From Methylobacterium sp. J-068 (GTDB lineage Bacteria; Pseudomonadota; Alphaproteobacteria; Rhizobiales; Beijerinckiaceae), in contig NZ_JAKSXY010000031.1 in NCBI RefSeq assembly GCF_022829445.1, positions 1 through 64,000 of the forward strand: a stretch of DNA of 64,000 nt. Direction: 5' to 3'. This document shows, piece after piece, positions 8,699 to 16,298 of the stretch (position 1 is the stretch's first letter; each line of letters begins with the position of its first letter). Below the pieces are notes generated by a model. The model saw only the letters and a list, made by a program, of their open reading frames with translations. It made no database searches and was not told where the DNA came from. Position numbers and translations under genes: made by a program.

Positions 8699-9532
8699 TC
8701 ACGCCTTGGCCGCCGTGGGTGGCGTATCCTCGGCATAGACGTAGAGACCGAAATTCCAGCGATGGCTGCCGCCCGGATCCGTCTCGCAGGCGGCATGCGC
8801 CTCGCGGTTGGCCTGCTGCAGCGCCTCCATGGCGATCTCGCGCGCCCTCGCCTCCAGACGCTCGGCGAGTTCCTTGGACAGGCCGTCGTAATGAACGGCG
8901 CGTTCGAGGAAGCGCGGCGTCGGCTCCGTGATGTTGGCGACGCTCGCGGCGATGTGGTCGTGGAGGTTGCGGCCGAAATAATACAGGTGCGATTCGCTGC
9001 CGCCCTTGGGCACGTAGGCCGCCTCGGCCAGGACGATGCGGCCATCCGCATCGGCGATCACGAGGCCGCGGTCGAGCCACTCGTCGAGAACGGCGCGGGG
9101 GCGCAGGTCACGCGTGACGGCGGCGACCAGGCTCTCGAAGGACGGTGCGTCGGCCTCGCCCGCCCGCACGAGCGGCAGGGGTTGTCCGTTCGCATCCGTG
9201 AATTTGGGATCGGCGAGCCAGCGCGCGATGATCCGGCTGGTGCGCGAGACCACCGACGGCACGACGCTGACGGGCGCGCCGGCGCCGCGCAGACGGCTGA
9301 CCTCCTTGCGATGGATACCCGTCAGGAGGCTGACGCGGCTGTCCGTCTGTTCCTTGCCCGGAAGGGCGAAGTCGTATTCCGCGACATTCACGTAGAGTTC
9401 GCGCAGGAGGGTCGTCAGGGCCGGAAAGGTGATGCCGCGCGCCACGAACAGGCGCACCAGCGGGCGCAGCAGGCGCGCGACCGGGGCATGCAGGCTCGCG
9501 CCCTCGGACAGTGTTTCGGACGGATCGGCCAT
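8699..9532 (-). CDS. DUF6502 family protein, probable DNA-binding regulator
   Basis: The 277-residue soluble protein resembles the DUF6502 family. Residues 15-85 are helical (LLRPLVRLFVARGITFPALTTLLR), followed by a likely helix-turn-helix, SRVSLLTGIHRKEVSRLR, near residues 65-83, which is the visible reason for proposing DNA binding. The rest (for example HLYYFGRNLHDHIAASV) has no motif I can name. It is cotranscribed with the exported DUF5666 protein downstream. The region upstream of it carries three copies of one inverted repeat, suggesting autoregulation and control of the divergent small membrane genes; that is inference. Confidence 0.75.
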   Translation of the reverse strand: MADPSETLSEGASLHAPVARLLRPLVRLFVARGITFPALTTLLRELYVNVAEYDFALPGKEQTDSRVSLLTGIHRKEVSRLRGAGAPVSVVPSVVSRTSRIIARWLADPKFTDANGQPLPLVRAGEADAPSFESLVAAVTRDLRPRAVLDEWLDRGLVIADADGRIVLAEAAYVPKGGSESHLYYFGRNLHDHIAASVANITEPTPRFLERAVHYDGLSKELAERLEARAREIAMEALQQANREAHAACETDPGGSHRWNFGLYVYAEDTPPTAAKA

Positions 9533-9555
9533 ACCGCCATCTTAGCGGCGAAGGC

Positions 9556-9572
9556 GTGGGAGACAATCCCAC
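9556..9572. promoter_or_regulatory. Operator candidate 1: GTGGGA-N5-TCCCAC
   Basis: Perfect inverted repeat with 6-base arms and a 5-base spacer (GACAA), 24 bases upstream of the DUF6502 start codon. It is the best of three similar sites in this intergenic region, and its place near that start suits a repressor of the DUF6502/DUF5666 operon. Confidence 0.6.
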
Positions 9573-9610
9573 ACCGTGCGTGCTCACACCCCGTTTCTCG
9601 ATTTTTCGCA

Positions 9611-9639
9611 TTGACGTGGGAAATTTGCACACATAGAAA
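9611..9639 (+). promoter_or_regulatory. Sigma-70-type promoter candidate for the small membrane genes
   Basis: TTGACG at 9611-9616 and TAGAAA at 9634-9639 are 17 bases apart, close to consensus spacing, in a locally AT-rich stretch. Transcription would begin near 9646, 29 bases before the ATG at 9675. Operator candidate 2 lies between the two boxes and candidate 3 covers the start point, an arrangement expected for repression. Confidence 0.5.
9616..9632. promoter_or_regulatory. Operator candidate 2: GTGGGA-N5-GCACAC
   Basis: Left arm identical to site 1; right arm matches at 4 of 6 positions with the same 5-base spacer. Its centre is 60 bases from site 1 and 31 from site 3, and it overlaps the spacer of the proposed promoter. 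Confidence 0.45.
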
Positions 9640-9646
9640 ATTTGGC

Positions 9647-9663
9647 GTGGTAATATTTCCCAC
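9647..9663. promoter_or_regulatory. Operator candidate 3: GTGGTA-N5-TCCCAC
   Basis: Left arm matches at 5 of 6 positions and the right arm is perfect, with the same 5-base spacer. It lies over the expected transcription start and just upstream of the GGAGA ribosome site (9664-9668) of the gene at 9675. Confidence 0.5.
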
Positions 9664-9674
9664 GGAGACGCTCG

Positions 9675-9947
9675 ATGATTCCCCTGAGGCCCAATTGCAC
9701 GGTGTCCGACCTTCCGCCGCTGCAACTCGACCGCCCTGCGGGATCGGACGTCGCGCTTCGTTTCCACCTCCTGTTTCTCACGCGCGGCCTGCTCGTGCTC
9801 GCCGCTCTCGGACTGCCCGCTCTCGGCATCCATCTGGCTGATTCCGCCCCCCAGCCAACGGCCGCCGAGGCGATGCAGGTCGCCGCCGTCCTTCCTCCGT
9901 CCCCCGTTCGGACGGCGGCGACACCCCTTCTGCGAGGAGCGCGCTGA
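9675..9947 (+). CDS. Small membrane protein, function unknown
   Basis: This 90-residue protein has one hydrophobic segment near residues 29-53 (LLFLTRGLLVLAALGLPALG) with a polar N-terminus and a Pro/Ala-rich C-terminal tail. A GGAGA ribosome site lies seven bases before the ATG. Its stop overlaps the start of the next small gene (TGATG), so the two are probably translated together. I recognise no family. Divergence from the DUF6502 operon across shared operator-like repeats suggests common control. Reality of the gene is supported by promoter, ribosome site and coupling rather than by homology. Confidence 0.55.
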   Translation: MIPLRPNCTVSDLPPLQLDRPAGSDVALRFHLLFLTRGLLVLAALGLPALGIHLADSAPQPTAAEAMQVAAVLPPSPVRTAATPLLRGAR

Positions 9948-10084
9948 TGCACATGACGCCTCCGCTCCTCCATCCCAATCCCTTCCGCACGATGATCCGG
10001 CAGCAACCGATCCTGGCGATCGACCTGATCCTCTGCGCCGTGCTGGCCGTCTCGGTCGTGGGATTGCTGTTCGTCGCCCTCTGA
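9947..10084 (+). CDS. Tiny single-pass membrane protein (45 aa)
   Basis: The ATG overlaps the preceding stop by one base. The product starts MHMTPPLLHPNPFRTMIRQQ and is then hydrophobic to its end (about 23 residues, ILAIDLILCAVLAVSVVGLL), i.e. a cytoplasmic or exposed N-terminus plus one membrane helix. Small single-helix proteins of this shape often stabilise larger membrane complexes, but nothing here identifies a partner. GAGGAG eight bases upstream (9934-9939) can act as its ribosome site. No family recognised. Confidence 0.5.
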   Translation: MHMTPPLLHPNPFRTMIRQQPILAIDLILCAVLAVSVVGLLFVAL

Positions 10085-10724
10085 GGACGTTACGGCAGGT
10101 CGCGCACGACCCGTTTCCCGATCTCGCGCCCGAATGGCGAAGCCATGCCTTTCTACCGTCTCGACCCACGCCTGAGTCCTTCTCTGCGCGCCTGCCTGCC
10201 CACCTCGGAGCGCCGACGGAGCCCGACCGGATGGCGTCTGTGCCCGACCTGGATCGCCCGGATCTTTCGGCGGGCACATGCCGGTCGTCACCGCGGCGCG
10301 CTTTGATTTACTGACCGGTCGGTCTCTCGCGCACGAAGGCTTGGACGCCCGGTGCTTCGACGACAGCCATCTCCGGCCCGAACGACGGGCTCGTGAGGTT
10401 CGTGGCGCAACACTCATCCGGCGCGGGACCGCACCGGTGTCTGCATTCACACACCTGCGAGCGGACAGGGCTCGAGCGTCCCTTTTCAGGACAGGGCGGG
10501 TTCAGGACATGGCGGGAACGCGCACGGCGAGGGCCGATGCGCGAACGTCACGGCCGGCGGACTTCAGCGAACATCACGACCCCACCACCCGTGAACGCAC
10601 GCGACAACGGCTCCGTTCTGGTATCGAAGGGATCGAGCCGGATCGCCTGACCAGGGGCACCGGTTGCCCGACGCTCAGCCGTGGCCCTGTCGACCGTCGC
10701 AGGGACTGGTATACGGAACCCTCG
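10085..10724 (+). other. 640-base stretch without a convincing gene
   Basis: The frame of the following gene stays open back to 10278, but the translation is Arg-rich and unlike a folded protein. The one visible signal is ACTGACC|GGTCGGT at 10310-10323, a 14-base palindrome with one mismatch that resembles TetR-family operators; no TetR gene is nearby. Confidence 0.4.
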
Positions 10725-11738
10725 ATGTTCGTGCTCATCCTCGACGACGCCCCGCTCAACAACCTGCTGCTCGCCGAGGTCATCCGGGATCTGCCCGACT
10801 GCACGGTCCGCGATTTCACCCGGCCCGCCGACGCCCTCGCCTTCGTGCGCGAGAACGCGGCGCGGATCGGCGTGGCGATCTCCGACTTCGAGATGCCGGG
10901 GATGAACGGGGTCGAGTTCATCCAGGCGGCCCGACAGGTCCCGGGCTTCGAGCACGTGCCGGTCGTCATGGTGACGAGCCTGGACCAGCGCAGCCTGCGC
11001 CGCGAAGCCCTGGCGGCGGGCGCCACGGACTTCCTCGCCAAGCCCTTCGACGCCGTCGAGATCCGGGCCCGCGTGTCCAACCTCCTGGCCCTCAACCAGG
11101 CGCGCCTGGACCAGATGGACCGCGCGGCCTGGCTCGACCGCGAGGTGAAGGCCGCCACAGCGCTGATCGCGGCCCGCGAGCGCGAGATCGTCCTGATGCT
11201 GATGAAGGCCGCCGAGCACCGGGACAACGAGACCGGCAACCACGTGGCGCGCGTCGCCGGCCTCGTCACCGTGATCGGCACCGGCCTCGGTCTTCCCGAG
11301 GATCAGGTCGAGCAGCTCAGCCTCGCCTCGACGATGCACGATGTCGGCAAGATCAGCGTGCCGGATTCGATCCTGCTGAAGCCCGGGCCGCTGACGGCGG
11401 AGGAGCGCAGCGTGATGGAGAACCATGCGGAGCGCGGCAAGCGCATCCTCGAGGGGAGTTCGTCGAGCCTGATGCAGCTCGCCGCCGAGATCGCGGCCAC
11501 GCATCACGAGCGCTGGGACGGAACCGGCTATCCGCTGGGGCTCGAAGGCGAGGCGATCCCGCTATCCGGCCGCATCGTCGCCATCGCCGACGTGTTCGAT
11601 GCGCTGACGTCGGAACGGCCTTACAAGAAAGCGTGGAGCGAGGCCGAAGCGCTCAATCACATCCGCGCCAATGCCGGTTCGCATTTCGATCCGGCCTGCG
11701 TCGACGCCTTCCTGCGCGTGCGGGCATCGAACGGCTGA
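10725..11738 (+). CDS. Response regulator with HD-GYP phosphodiesterase domain
   Basis: This 337-residue protein has an intact receiver domain (acidic pair D7/D8, phosphoacceptor D54 in SDFEMPGMNG, K106 in LAKPF) and then an HD-GYP domain (HD at 205-206 in MHDVGKIS, HHERWDGTGYP at 260-270). HD-GYP domains hydrolyse cyclic-di-GMP, so phosphorylation probably tunes c-di-GMP breakdown. No histidine kinase is adjacent, so its partner is elsewhere. ATG 10725 is chosen because the receiver starts there; the upstream extension is non-native in composition. Confidence 0.9.
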   Translation: MFVLILDDAPLNNLLLAEVIRDLPDCTVRDFTRPADALAFVRENAARIGVAISDFEMPGMNGVEFIQAARQVPGFEHVPVVMVTSLDQRSLRREALAAGATDFLAKPFDAVEIRARVSNLLALNQARLDQMDRAAWLDREVKAATALIAAREREIVLMLMKAAEHRDNETGNHVARVAGLVTVIGTGLGLPEDQVEQLSLASTMHDVGKISVPDSILLKPGPLTAEERSVMENHAERGKRILEGSSSSLMQLAAEIAATHHERWDGTGYPLGLEGEAIPLSGRIVAIADVFDALTSERPYKKAWSEAEALNHIRANAGSHFDPACVDAFLRVRASNG

Positions 11739-12005
11739 TCCAGGGTCCGCATCGGTTCGTCGACGCAGCTCTTCGGCGCGGGACGATCCGATGGACGCGA
11801 GGGCCGTCGGAACGGGGTCTCGCCGATACGATCGGGGGGCAAAGCATCGACGAGACCCGGTCGAGCAACGCGTGCCCGACCCGTCGAGTCTGCCCGGCCT
11901 CACGCAAGCCCGCACTCACAAAGGTCAAAACCGTGCCGCGATCCGCCAGCGTCGTTTCGTGTCCGCCTCGCGCATGGACGCGGCGGCTCGAGGCGTGAGC
12001 GGCGC

Positions 12006-12260
12006 TCAGGCGCGCGGTGCGTCGGTGCCGAGTTGTCGGACGATCCAGTCCTGCGCATGGGCGAGATCGTCGAAGAGCGGTGCGTGAGGATCTTCGACGC
12101 GTCCGAAACCGATCTCCAGGAACCACTTTCCCGCCTGGGAATCATGCTCGCCGGACAGCTGGACCAGCACGGCGACAAGCAGCCCGTTCTCGAAAACCAA
12201 GCGGCTCTCGCGGTCGTTGCTGCCCGTCGCGATCTGAACGGGCTGTAGCTTCATGCTCAT
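12006..12260 (-). CDS. Small conserved-looking protein coupled to a Crp/Fnr gene
   Basis: This 84-residue soluble protein begins MSMKLQPVQIATG and has an alternating hydrophobic pattern (RLVFENGLLVAVLVQLS, KWFLEIGFG) suggesting a small beta-sheet fold with a C-terminal helix (LAHAQDWIVRQL). I recognise no named family. Its ATG overlaps the stop of the upstream Crp-type regulator (ATGA), so it is translationally coupled to that gene and may act with it or be controlled with it. Confidence 0.6.
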   Translation of the reverse strand: MSMKLQPVQIATGSNDRESRLVFENGLLVAVLVQLSGEHDSQAGKWFLEIGFGRVEDPHAPLFDDLAHAQDWIVRQLGTDAPRA

Positions 12261-13042
12261 GCCGCGGCCCGCGTTCCCAGGTGCAGGTACTTCGCGTTGA
12301 ATTCTGCGATCGACCTGAGGCGTTGACGATCCAGGATCTTCAACGTCCTGCCCTTCAGTTCAATCACCCCCTGACGCCGGAGTTCCTGAAGCGAACGGTT
12401 TACGTGCACGTTCGAGAGGCCGACCGTGTCGGCGAGATCGAGCTGGGTGACGGGGAATTCGTAGGAATCCTCGCTGGCGAAACCCACAACCTGGAGTCGC
12501 ACCAGCAATTCGCAGAACAGGTGCGCGATCCGCTCGATGGCGGAGCGGCAGCCCACGTTCACCAGCCACTCGCGCAAGGTGGCCTCGTCCACCAACGTCG
12601 AGATGCGCAGCGACCGCGCGACGGCGGGATGCTCGTCCATCAGGCGCTTGACGTGATCGGTCGGGATTCGCACGACGCGGCAGGGGGACAGCGTGGTGAT
12701 GGTATGGTCCATCTGCGTGACCAGCGCGACGTCGAGATCGCAGGCGTCGCCCGGCACGAGATAGGCCGTGATCTGGCGCGCCCCGTTCGCCCGGTGCTTC
12801 TGGCGGCAGGCGATGCCCTCCATGACGAGGATCACGCCATCGGGCGCGTCGCCTTCACGCACGAGGTCGATCCGTGGCCCGATGACGTGGCCACCGGCGC
12901 TGAGCCGCTCCAGGAGCGCGCGATCGGTGCCCGAGAGCGGCCCGAAGCCCTCGAGCTTTCGCACGAACGGATTGACGATGTCGGGGGGCGAAGCGGGCAA
13001 ACGAGGGGGCAAATCGGCATCCGTACCAAGGGCGTCTGTCAC
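12257..13042 (-). CDS. Crp/Fnr family transcription regulator
   Basis: The 261-residue protein has an N-terminal cyclic-nucleotide-binding-like beta roll (residues about 25-145, with REGDAPDGVILVMEG) and a C-terminal winged helix (QLDLADTVGLSNVHVNRSLQELRRQGVI, about 200-227). The N-terminus lacks the four-cysteine set of oxygen-sensing FNR; the two visible Cys near residues 84 and 98 are not in FNR spacing, so it is more likely a redox- or metabolite-responsive branch. It starts with GTG at 13042 with GAGAT upstream. The small gene at 12006 follows with a four-base overlap. Confidence 0.88.
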   Translation of the reverse strand: MTDALGTDADLPPRLPASPPDIVNPFVRKLEGFGPLSGTDRALLERLSAGGHVIGPRIDLVREGDAPDGVILVMEGIACRQKHRANGARQITAYLVPGDACDLDVALVTQMDHTITTLSPCRVVRIPTDHVKRLMDEHPAVARSLRISTLVDEATLREWLVNVGCRSAIERIAHLFCELLVRLQVVGFASEDSYEFPVTQLDLADTVGLSNVHVNRSLQELRRQGVIELKGRTLKILDRQRLRSIAEFNAKYLHLGTRAAA

Positions 13043-13636
13043 GGGATCTCACGCATGGCCCTGATGCGGTCGCCGGGCCCGAGACCGATGATCCGCCGAT
13101 CCGGGATGGGGCCTCGGATCGAACGGCCTGCCCGCCGAACCATCGAAGAGGCAGGACGACGACCGATAGGGCGAGCCGGCACCGATCGCGGCCAGCCAAT
13201 GCCCGGCCTGCCCGACAGATCCTCGATCCGGCGACGCCATGTACCTGTCTTTCGGATCAACGCTTCGGAGCACGCGGATCGATTGCACGCAGATCACCGC
13301 CCTCAGCCTGCGTCCTCGGACCCTGTAAGCGCCTGTTGCCGCTTCATGTGATTTCAAACACTAACCTAGGTTTATGGCCGCGTAGCGTTTCGTCTTTCTT
13401 GTTCCCGCCGGGTCCGAACTGCTTCGTCGATCTAGGATCAACACCTCGACCGGGGAAGCGCGACGGATCGACTTTCAGGCGGACGACCGCGCGGCCTTGG
13501 CCGGGGCCGGAGGCCGACGGGGCGTGGACGGCGCGCGCGAGCCGGTTCGGAGTTGGCCCGATCCATGCCAAGGTGCGGGTTCCAGGCGGCGGTGACGCCC
13601 GGCGCGCGGACGGCAGACACGAAGAGGATCGAAGCC
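13043..13636 (+). other. 594-base divergent intergenic region
   Basis: Lies between the Crp/Fnr gene (leaving leftward) and the ABC transporter operon (rightward). No convincing coding frame. It contains a perfect 10-base palindrome AACCTAGGTT at 13363-13372 in a locally AT-rich patch, the likeliest place for promoter elements of the transporter operon, and AGAGGA at 13623-13628 as that operon's ribosome site. Confidence 0.4.
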
Positions 13637-15244
13637 TTGTTGAACTCCACGCTCAAAGCGTTCGTGTCGGCGACGGCCCTTGCCGGGTTCCTCGGGCTGG
13701 CCGTCACGGGTCCGGCTCAGGCCGCCAACGTCTTTCGCTTCGCGTTCCAGGGCGACATCAAATCCCTCGACCCCTACTCGCTGAAGGAAAGCTTCACCAT
13801 CGGCATGCACGGCGCGGTGTTCGACTCGCTCACCACGCGCGACAAGGATCTCAACATCGTCCCCATGCTGGCGGAATCGTGGGAGACGCCGGAGCCGACG
13901 CGCTGGCGCTTCCACCTGCGCAAGGGCGTGAAATTCCATGACGGTTCGGATTTCACCGCCGACGACGTGATCTTCTCCGCCAACCGCGTGCGGGCGCCGG
14001 GTTCCAACTTCACCACCAACGTGCCGGCCGACGCCACCTGGGTGAAGGTCGACGACCACACGGTCGACATGGTGCTGAAGACACCGAACCCCATCGCCCT
14101 GTACCAGTTCTCGACCTGGTACATCATGTCGAAATCCTGGGCCGAGAAGAACGGCGCCGTGGCACCCACCCTGCCGAGCGCCACCTCCACCAGCTACGCC
14201 GCCCTCCACGAGAACGGCACCGGCCCATTCATCATCAGCGAGCACCAGCCCGGTGTCCGCACGGTGTTCAAGAAGAACCCAAACTACTGGGGCAAGGTCG
14301 AATCGAACCTCGACGAGGCGATCTTCACCACGATCCAGAACGATGCCACGCGGGTCGCCGCCCTGATCTCCGGCGAGGTCGACTGGATCGACCCCGTGCC
14401 GCTGCAGGACGCGCAGCGCGTGAATTCCAGCGGCACCGCCACCGTGATGGCCGGGCCGGAACTGCGCACGATCTTTCTCGGCATGGATCAGTCCCGCGAC
14501 GAGTTGAAGGACTCGAACGTCAAGGGCAAGAACCCGTTCAAGGACGTGCGCGTGCGCGAAGCCTTCTACCGGGCCATCGACGAGGAGACGATCGCCAAGC
14601 GCGTCATGCGCGGGCAGGCGGTGCCCTCCGCCCTGCTGATCGCACCGGTGCTCTACCCGCGCGCCTCCGAGTTCAAGCGGCCCGACTACGACCCCAAGCG
14701 CGCCAAGGCCCTGCTCGCGGAAGCCGGCTACCCGGACGGCTTCTCGCTCGGCATGGACTGCCCGAACGACCGCTACGTCAACGACGAGGCGATCTGCCAG
14801 GCGGTGGTCTCGATGCTGGCCCGCGTCGGCGTCAAGGTGAACCTGAACGCCCAGCCCAAGGCCAAGTACTTCGCCAAGGTGCTGGCGCCCGCCTACGACA
14901 CCTCGTTCTACCTCGTCGGCTGGACCCCCTCCTCCCAGGATTCGCACAACATCCTGTTCGAGATCGCGGGCTGCCGGAACGGATCGAAGCCCGGCCGGGG
15001 CAACTGGAACCTCGGCAATTACTGCAACCCGAAGGTCGATGCCCTGGCGGATTCGGTCGAGGCCGAGACCGACCAGACCAAGCGCAATGCCGAGATCAAG
15101 GAAGGCTTCGAGACCATCCAGACCGATTGGGGCTTCATCCCGCTGCACCAGCAGGCGCTGGCCTGGGGCGTCTCGAAGAAGGTCACGCTGACCCAGCGTC
15201 CCGACAACATGCTGATGCTGTACTGGGTCTCGAAGCAGCCGTGA
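13637..15244 (+). CDS. ABC transporter substrate-binding protein, family 5 (peptide/opine type)
   Basis: About 535 residues with a Sec signal peptide (LKAFVSATALAGFLGLAVTGPAQA) and a mature part typical of DppA/OppA-type solute receptors: DIKSLDPYSL, GVKFHDGSDFTADDVIFS, the family signature. It should capture its ligand in the periplasm for the DppBCDF-like system downstream. The start is a TTG at 13637 (or 13640) following AGAGGA; ATG codons at 13553 and 13565 would add a non-signal extension. The following amidase and deacetylase suggest an amide- or ureide-like ligand instead of ordinary peptides, which is inference. Confidence 0.9.
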   Translation: MLNSTLKAFVSATALAGFLGLAVTGPAQAANVFRFAFQGDIKSLDPYSLKESFTIGMHGAVFDSLTTRDKDLNIVPMLAESWETPEPTRWRFHLRKGVKFHDGSDFTADDVIFSANRVRAPGSNFTTNVPADATWVKVDDHTVDMVLKTPNPIALYQFSTWYIMSKSWAEKNGAVAPTLPSATSTSYAALHENGTGPFIISEHQPGVRTVFKKNPNYWGKVESNLDEAIFTTIQNDATRVAALISGEVDWIDPVPLQDAQRVNSSGTATVMAGPELRTIFLGMDQSRDELKDSNVKGKNPFKDVRVREAFYRAIDEETIAKRVMRGQAVPSALLIAPVLYPRASEFKRPDYDPKRAKALLAEAGYPDGFSLGMDCPNDRYVNDEAICQAVVSMLARVGVKVNLNAQPKAKYFAKVLAPAYDTSFYLVGWTPSSQDSHNILFEIAGCRNGSKPGRGNWNLGNYCNPKVDALADSVEAETDQTKRNAEIKEGFETIQTDWGFIPLHQQALAWGVSKKVTLTQRPDNMLMLYWVSKQP

Positions 15245-15317
15245 GAAGACGCATGGTCGGCCCAGCGACTGCTGATCGGCGGGGCGCGCTCGGCGACACG
15301 GCCGGAGACATCCACCC

Positions 15318-16298
15318 ATGATCGCCTTCGTCCTCCAGCGCCTCCTGCAATCCATCGCCGTCCTGTTCGCGGTCGGCCTCATCGCCTTCTCGATGTTCCG
15401 CTTCGCGGGCGACCCGGTGAACCAGATCGTCGGCGTCGACACGCCCTATGCCGAGCGCGTCGCGATCCGGAAGGACCTCGGGCTGGACGATCCCGTGGCG
15501 GTGCAGTTCCTGCGCTATGCCGGCAACGTGGTCCGGGGCGAGTTCGGCACGTCGTACCAGTTCCGCCAGCCGGTCTCGGCGCTGCTGGCCGAGCGCATGC
15601 CCGCGACCCTCGAACTCGCGCTCTGCGCCACGATCTTCGCGCTGACCGTCGGCATCCTGATGGGGGTCTATTGCGCGCTCAGGCGCGAGACCTGGCTCGC
15701 CAAGGTGTTCCTGGCGATCTCGCTCGTCGGCATCAGCCTGCCGACCTTCCTCATCGGCATCCTGCTGATCTTCCTGTTCTCCGTGACCCTGGGCTGGCTG
15801 CCCTCCTTCGGGCGGGGCGACACGGTGCGCCTCGGCTGGTGGACGACCGGATTCCTCACGGCCTCGGGCCTGCGCGCCCTCATCCTGCCCTCCGTCACCC
15901 TGGGGCTGTTCCAGATGACCCTGATCATGCGGCTCGTGCGCGCCGAGATGCTGGAGGTGCTGCGCACCGACTACATCCGCTTTGCCCGCGCGCGCGGGCT
16001 GACCACCCGCTCCATCCATCTCGGCCACGCCCTGAAGAACACCCTGGTGCCGGTCATCACCATCGCGGGGCTCCAACTCGGCTCGGTCATCGCCTTCTCG
16101 ATCATCACCGAGACGGTGTTCCAGTGGCCCGGCATGGGGCTGCTCTTCGTCCAGGCGGTCCAGAACGTCGATATCCCCATCATGGCCGCCTACCTGCTGC
16201 TGGTGGCCGCCATCTTCGTCGTCATCAACCTCGTGGTGGACGTGCTCTACACCATCGTCGATCCCCGCCTGCGCCTCTCCACGGGGCGCAGCGCATGA
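15318..16298 (+). CDS. ABC transporter permease, DppB type
   Basis: The 326-residue protein has six predicted membrane helices and the N-terminal pattern of DppB permeases (MIAFVLQRLLQSIAVLFAVG). The cytoplasmic loop that contacts the ATPase is ...VLRTDYIRFARARGLTTRSI, with the EAA-type RARGL. It lies 73 bases after the receptor gene. Its last four bases overlap the start of the second permease (ATGA), as expected for obligate subunit pairs. Confidence 0.93.
   Translation: MIAFVLQRLLQSIAVLFAVGLIAFSMFRFAGDPVNQIVGVDTPYAERVAIRKDLGLDDPVAVQFLRYAGNVVRGEFGTSYQFRQPVSALLAERMPATLELALCATIFALTVGILMGVYCALRRETWLAKVFLAISLVGISLPTFLIGILLIFLFSVTLGWLPSFGRGDTVRLGWWTTGFLTASGLRALILPSVTLGLFQMTLIMRLVRAEMLEVLRTDYIRFARARGLTTRSIHLGHALKNTLVPVITIAGLQLGSVIAFSIITETVFQWPGMGLLFVQAVQNVDIPIMAAYLLLVAAIFVVINLVVDVLYTIVDPRLRLSTGRSA

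Noticed and set aside
7062..8738. 558-codon plus-strand frame through hpnG and the DUF5666 gene
   Set aside because: Begins inside hpnG in another frame and reads the Gly-rich tract backwards as Ser/Thr/Ala; no family features.
8688..9080. N-terminal extension of the DUF5666 gene
   Set aside because: The frame is open to 9080 but lies inside the DUF6502 gene; the twin-arginine signal at 8687 defines the real start.
12257..13042. Oxygen-sensing FNR identity for the Crp-family regulator
   Set aside because: It lacks the N-terminal cysteine set needed for the 4Fe-4S cluster, and no TTGAT-N4-ATCAA box was seen in the window.
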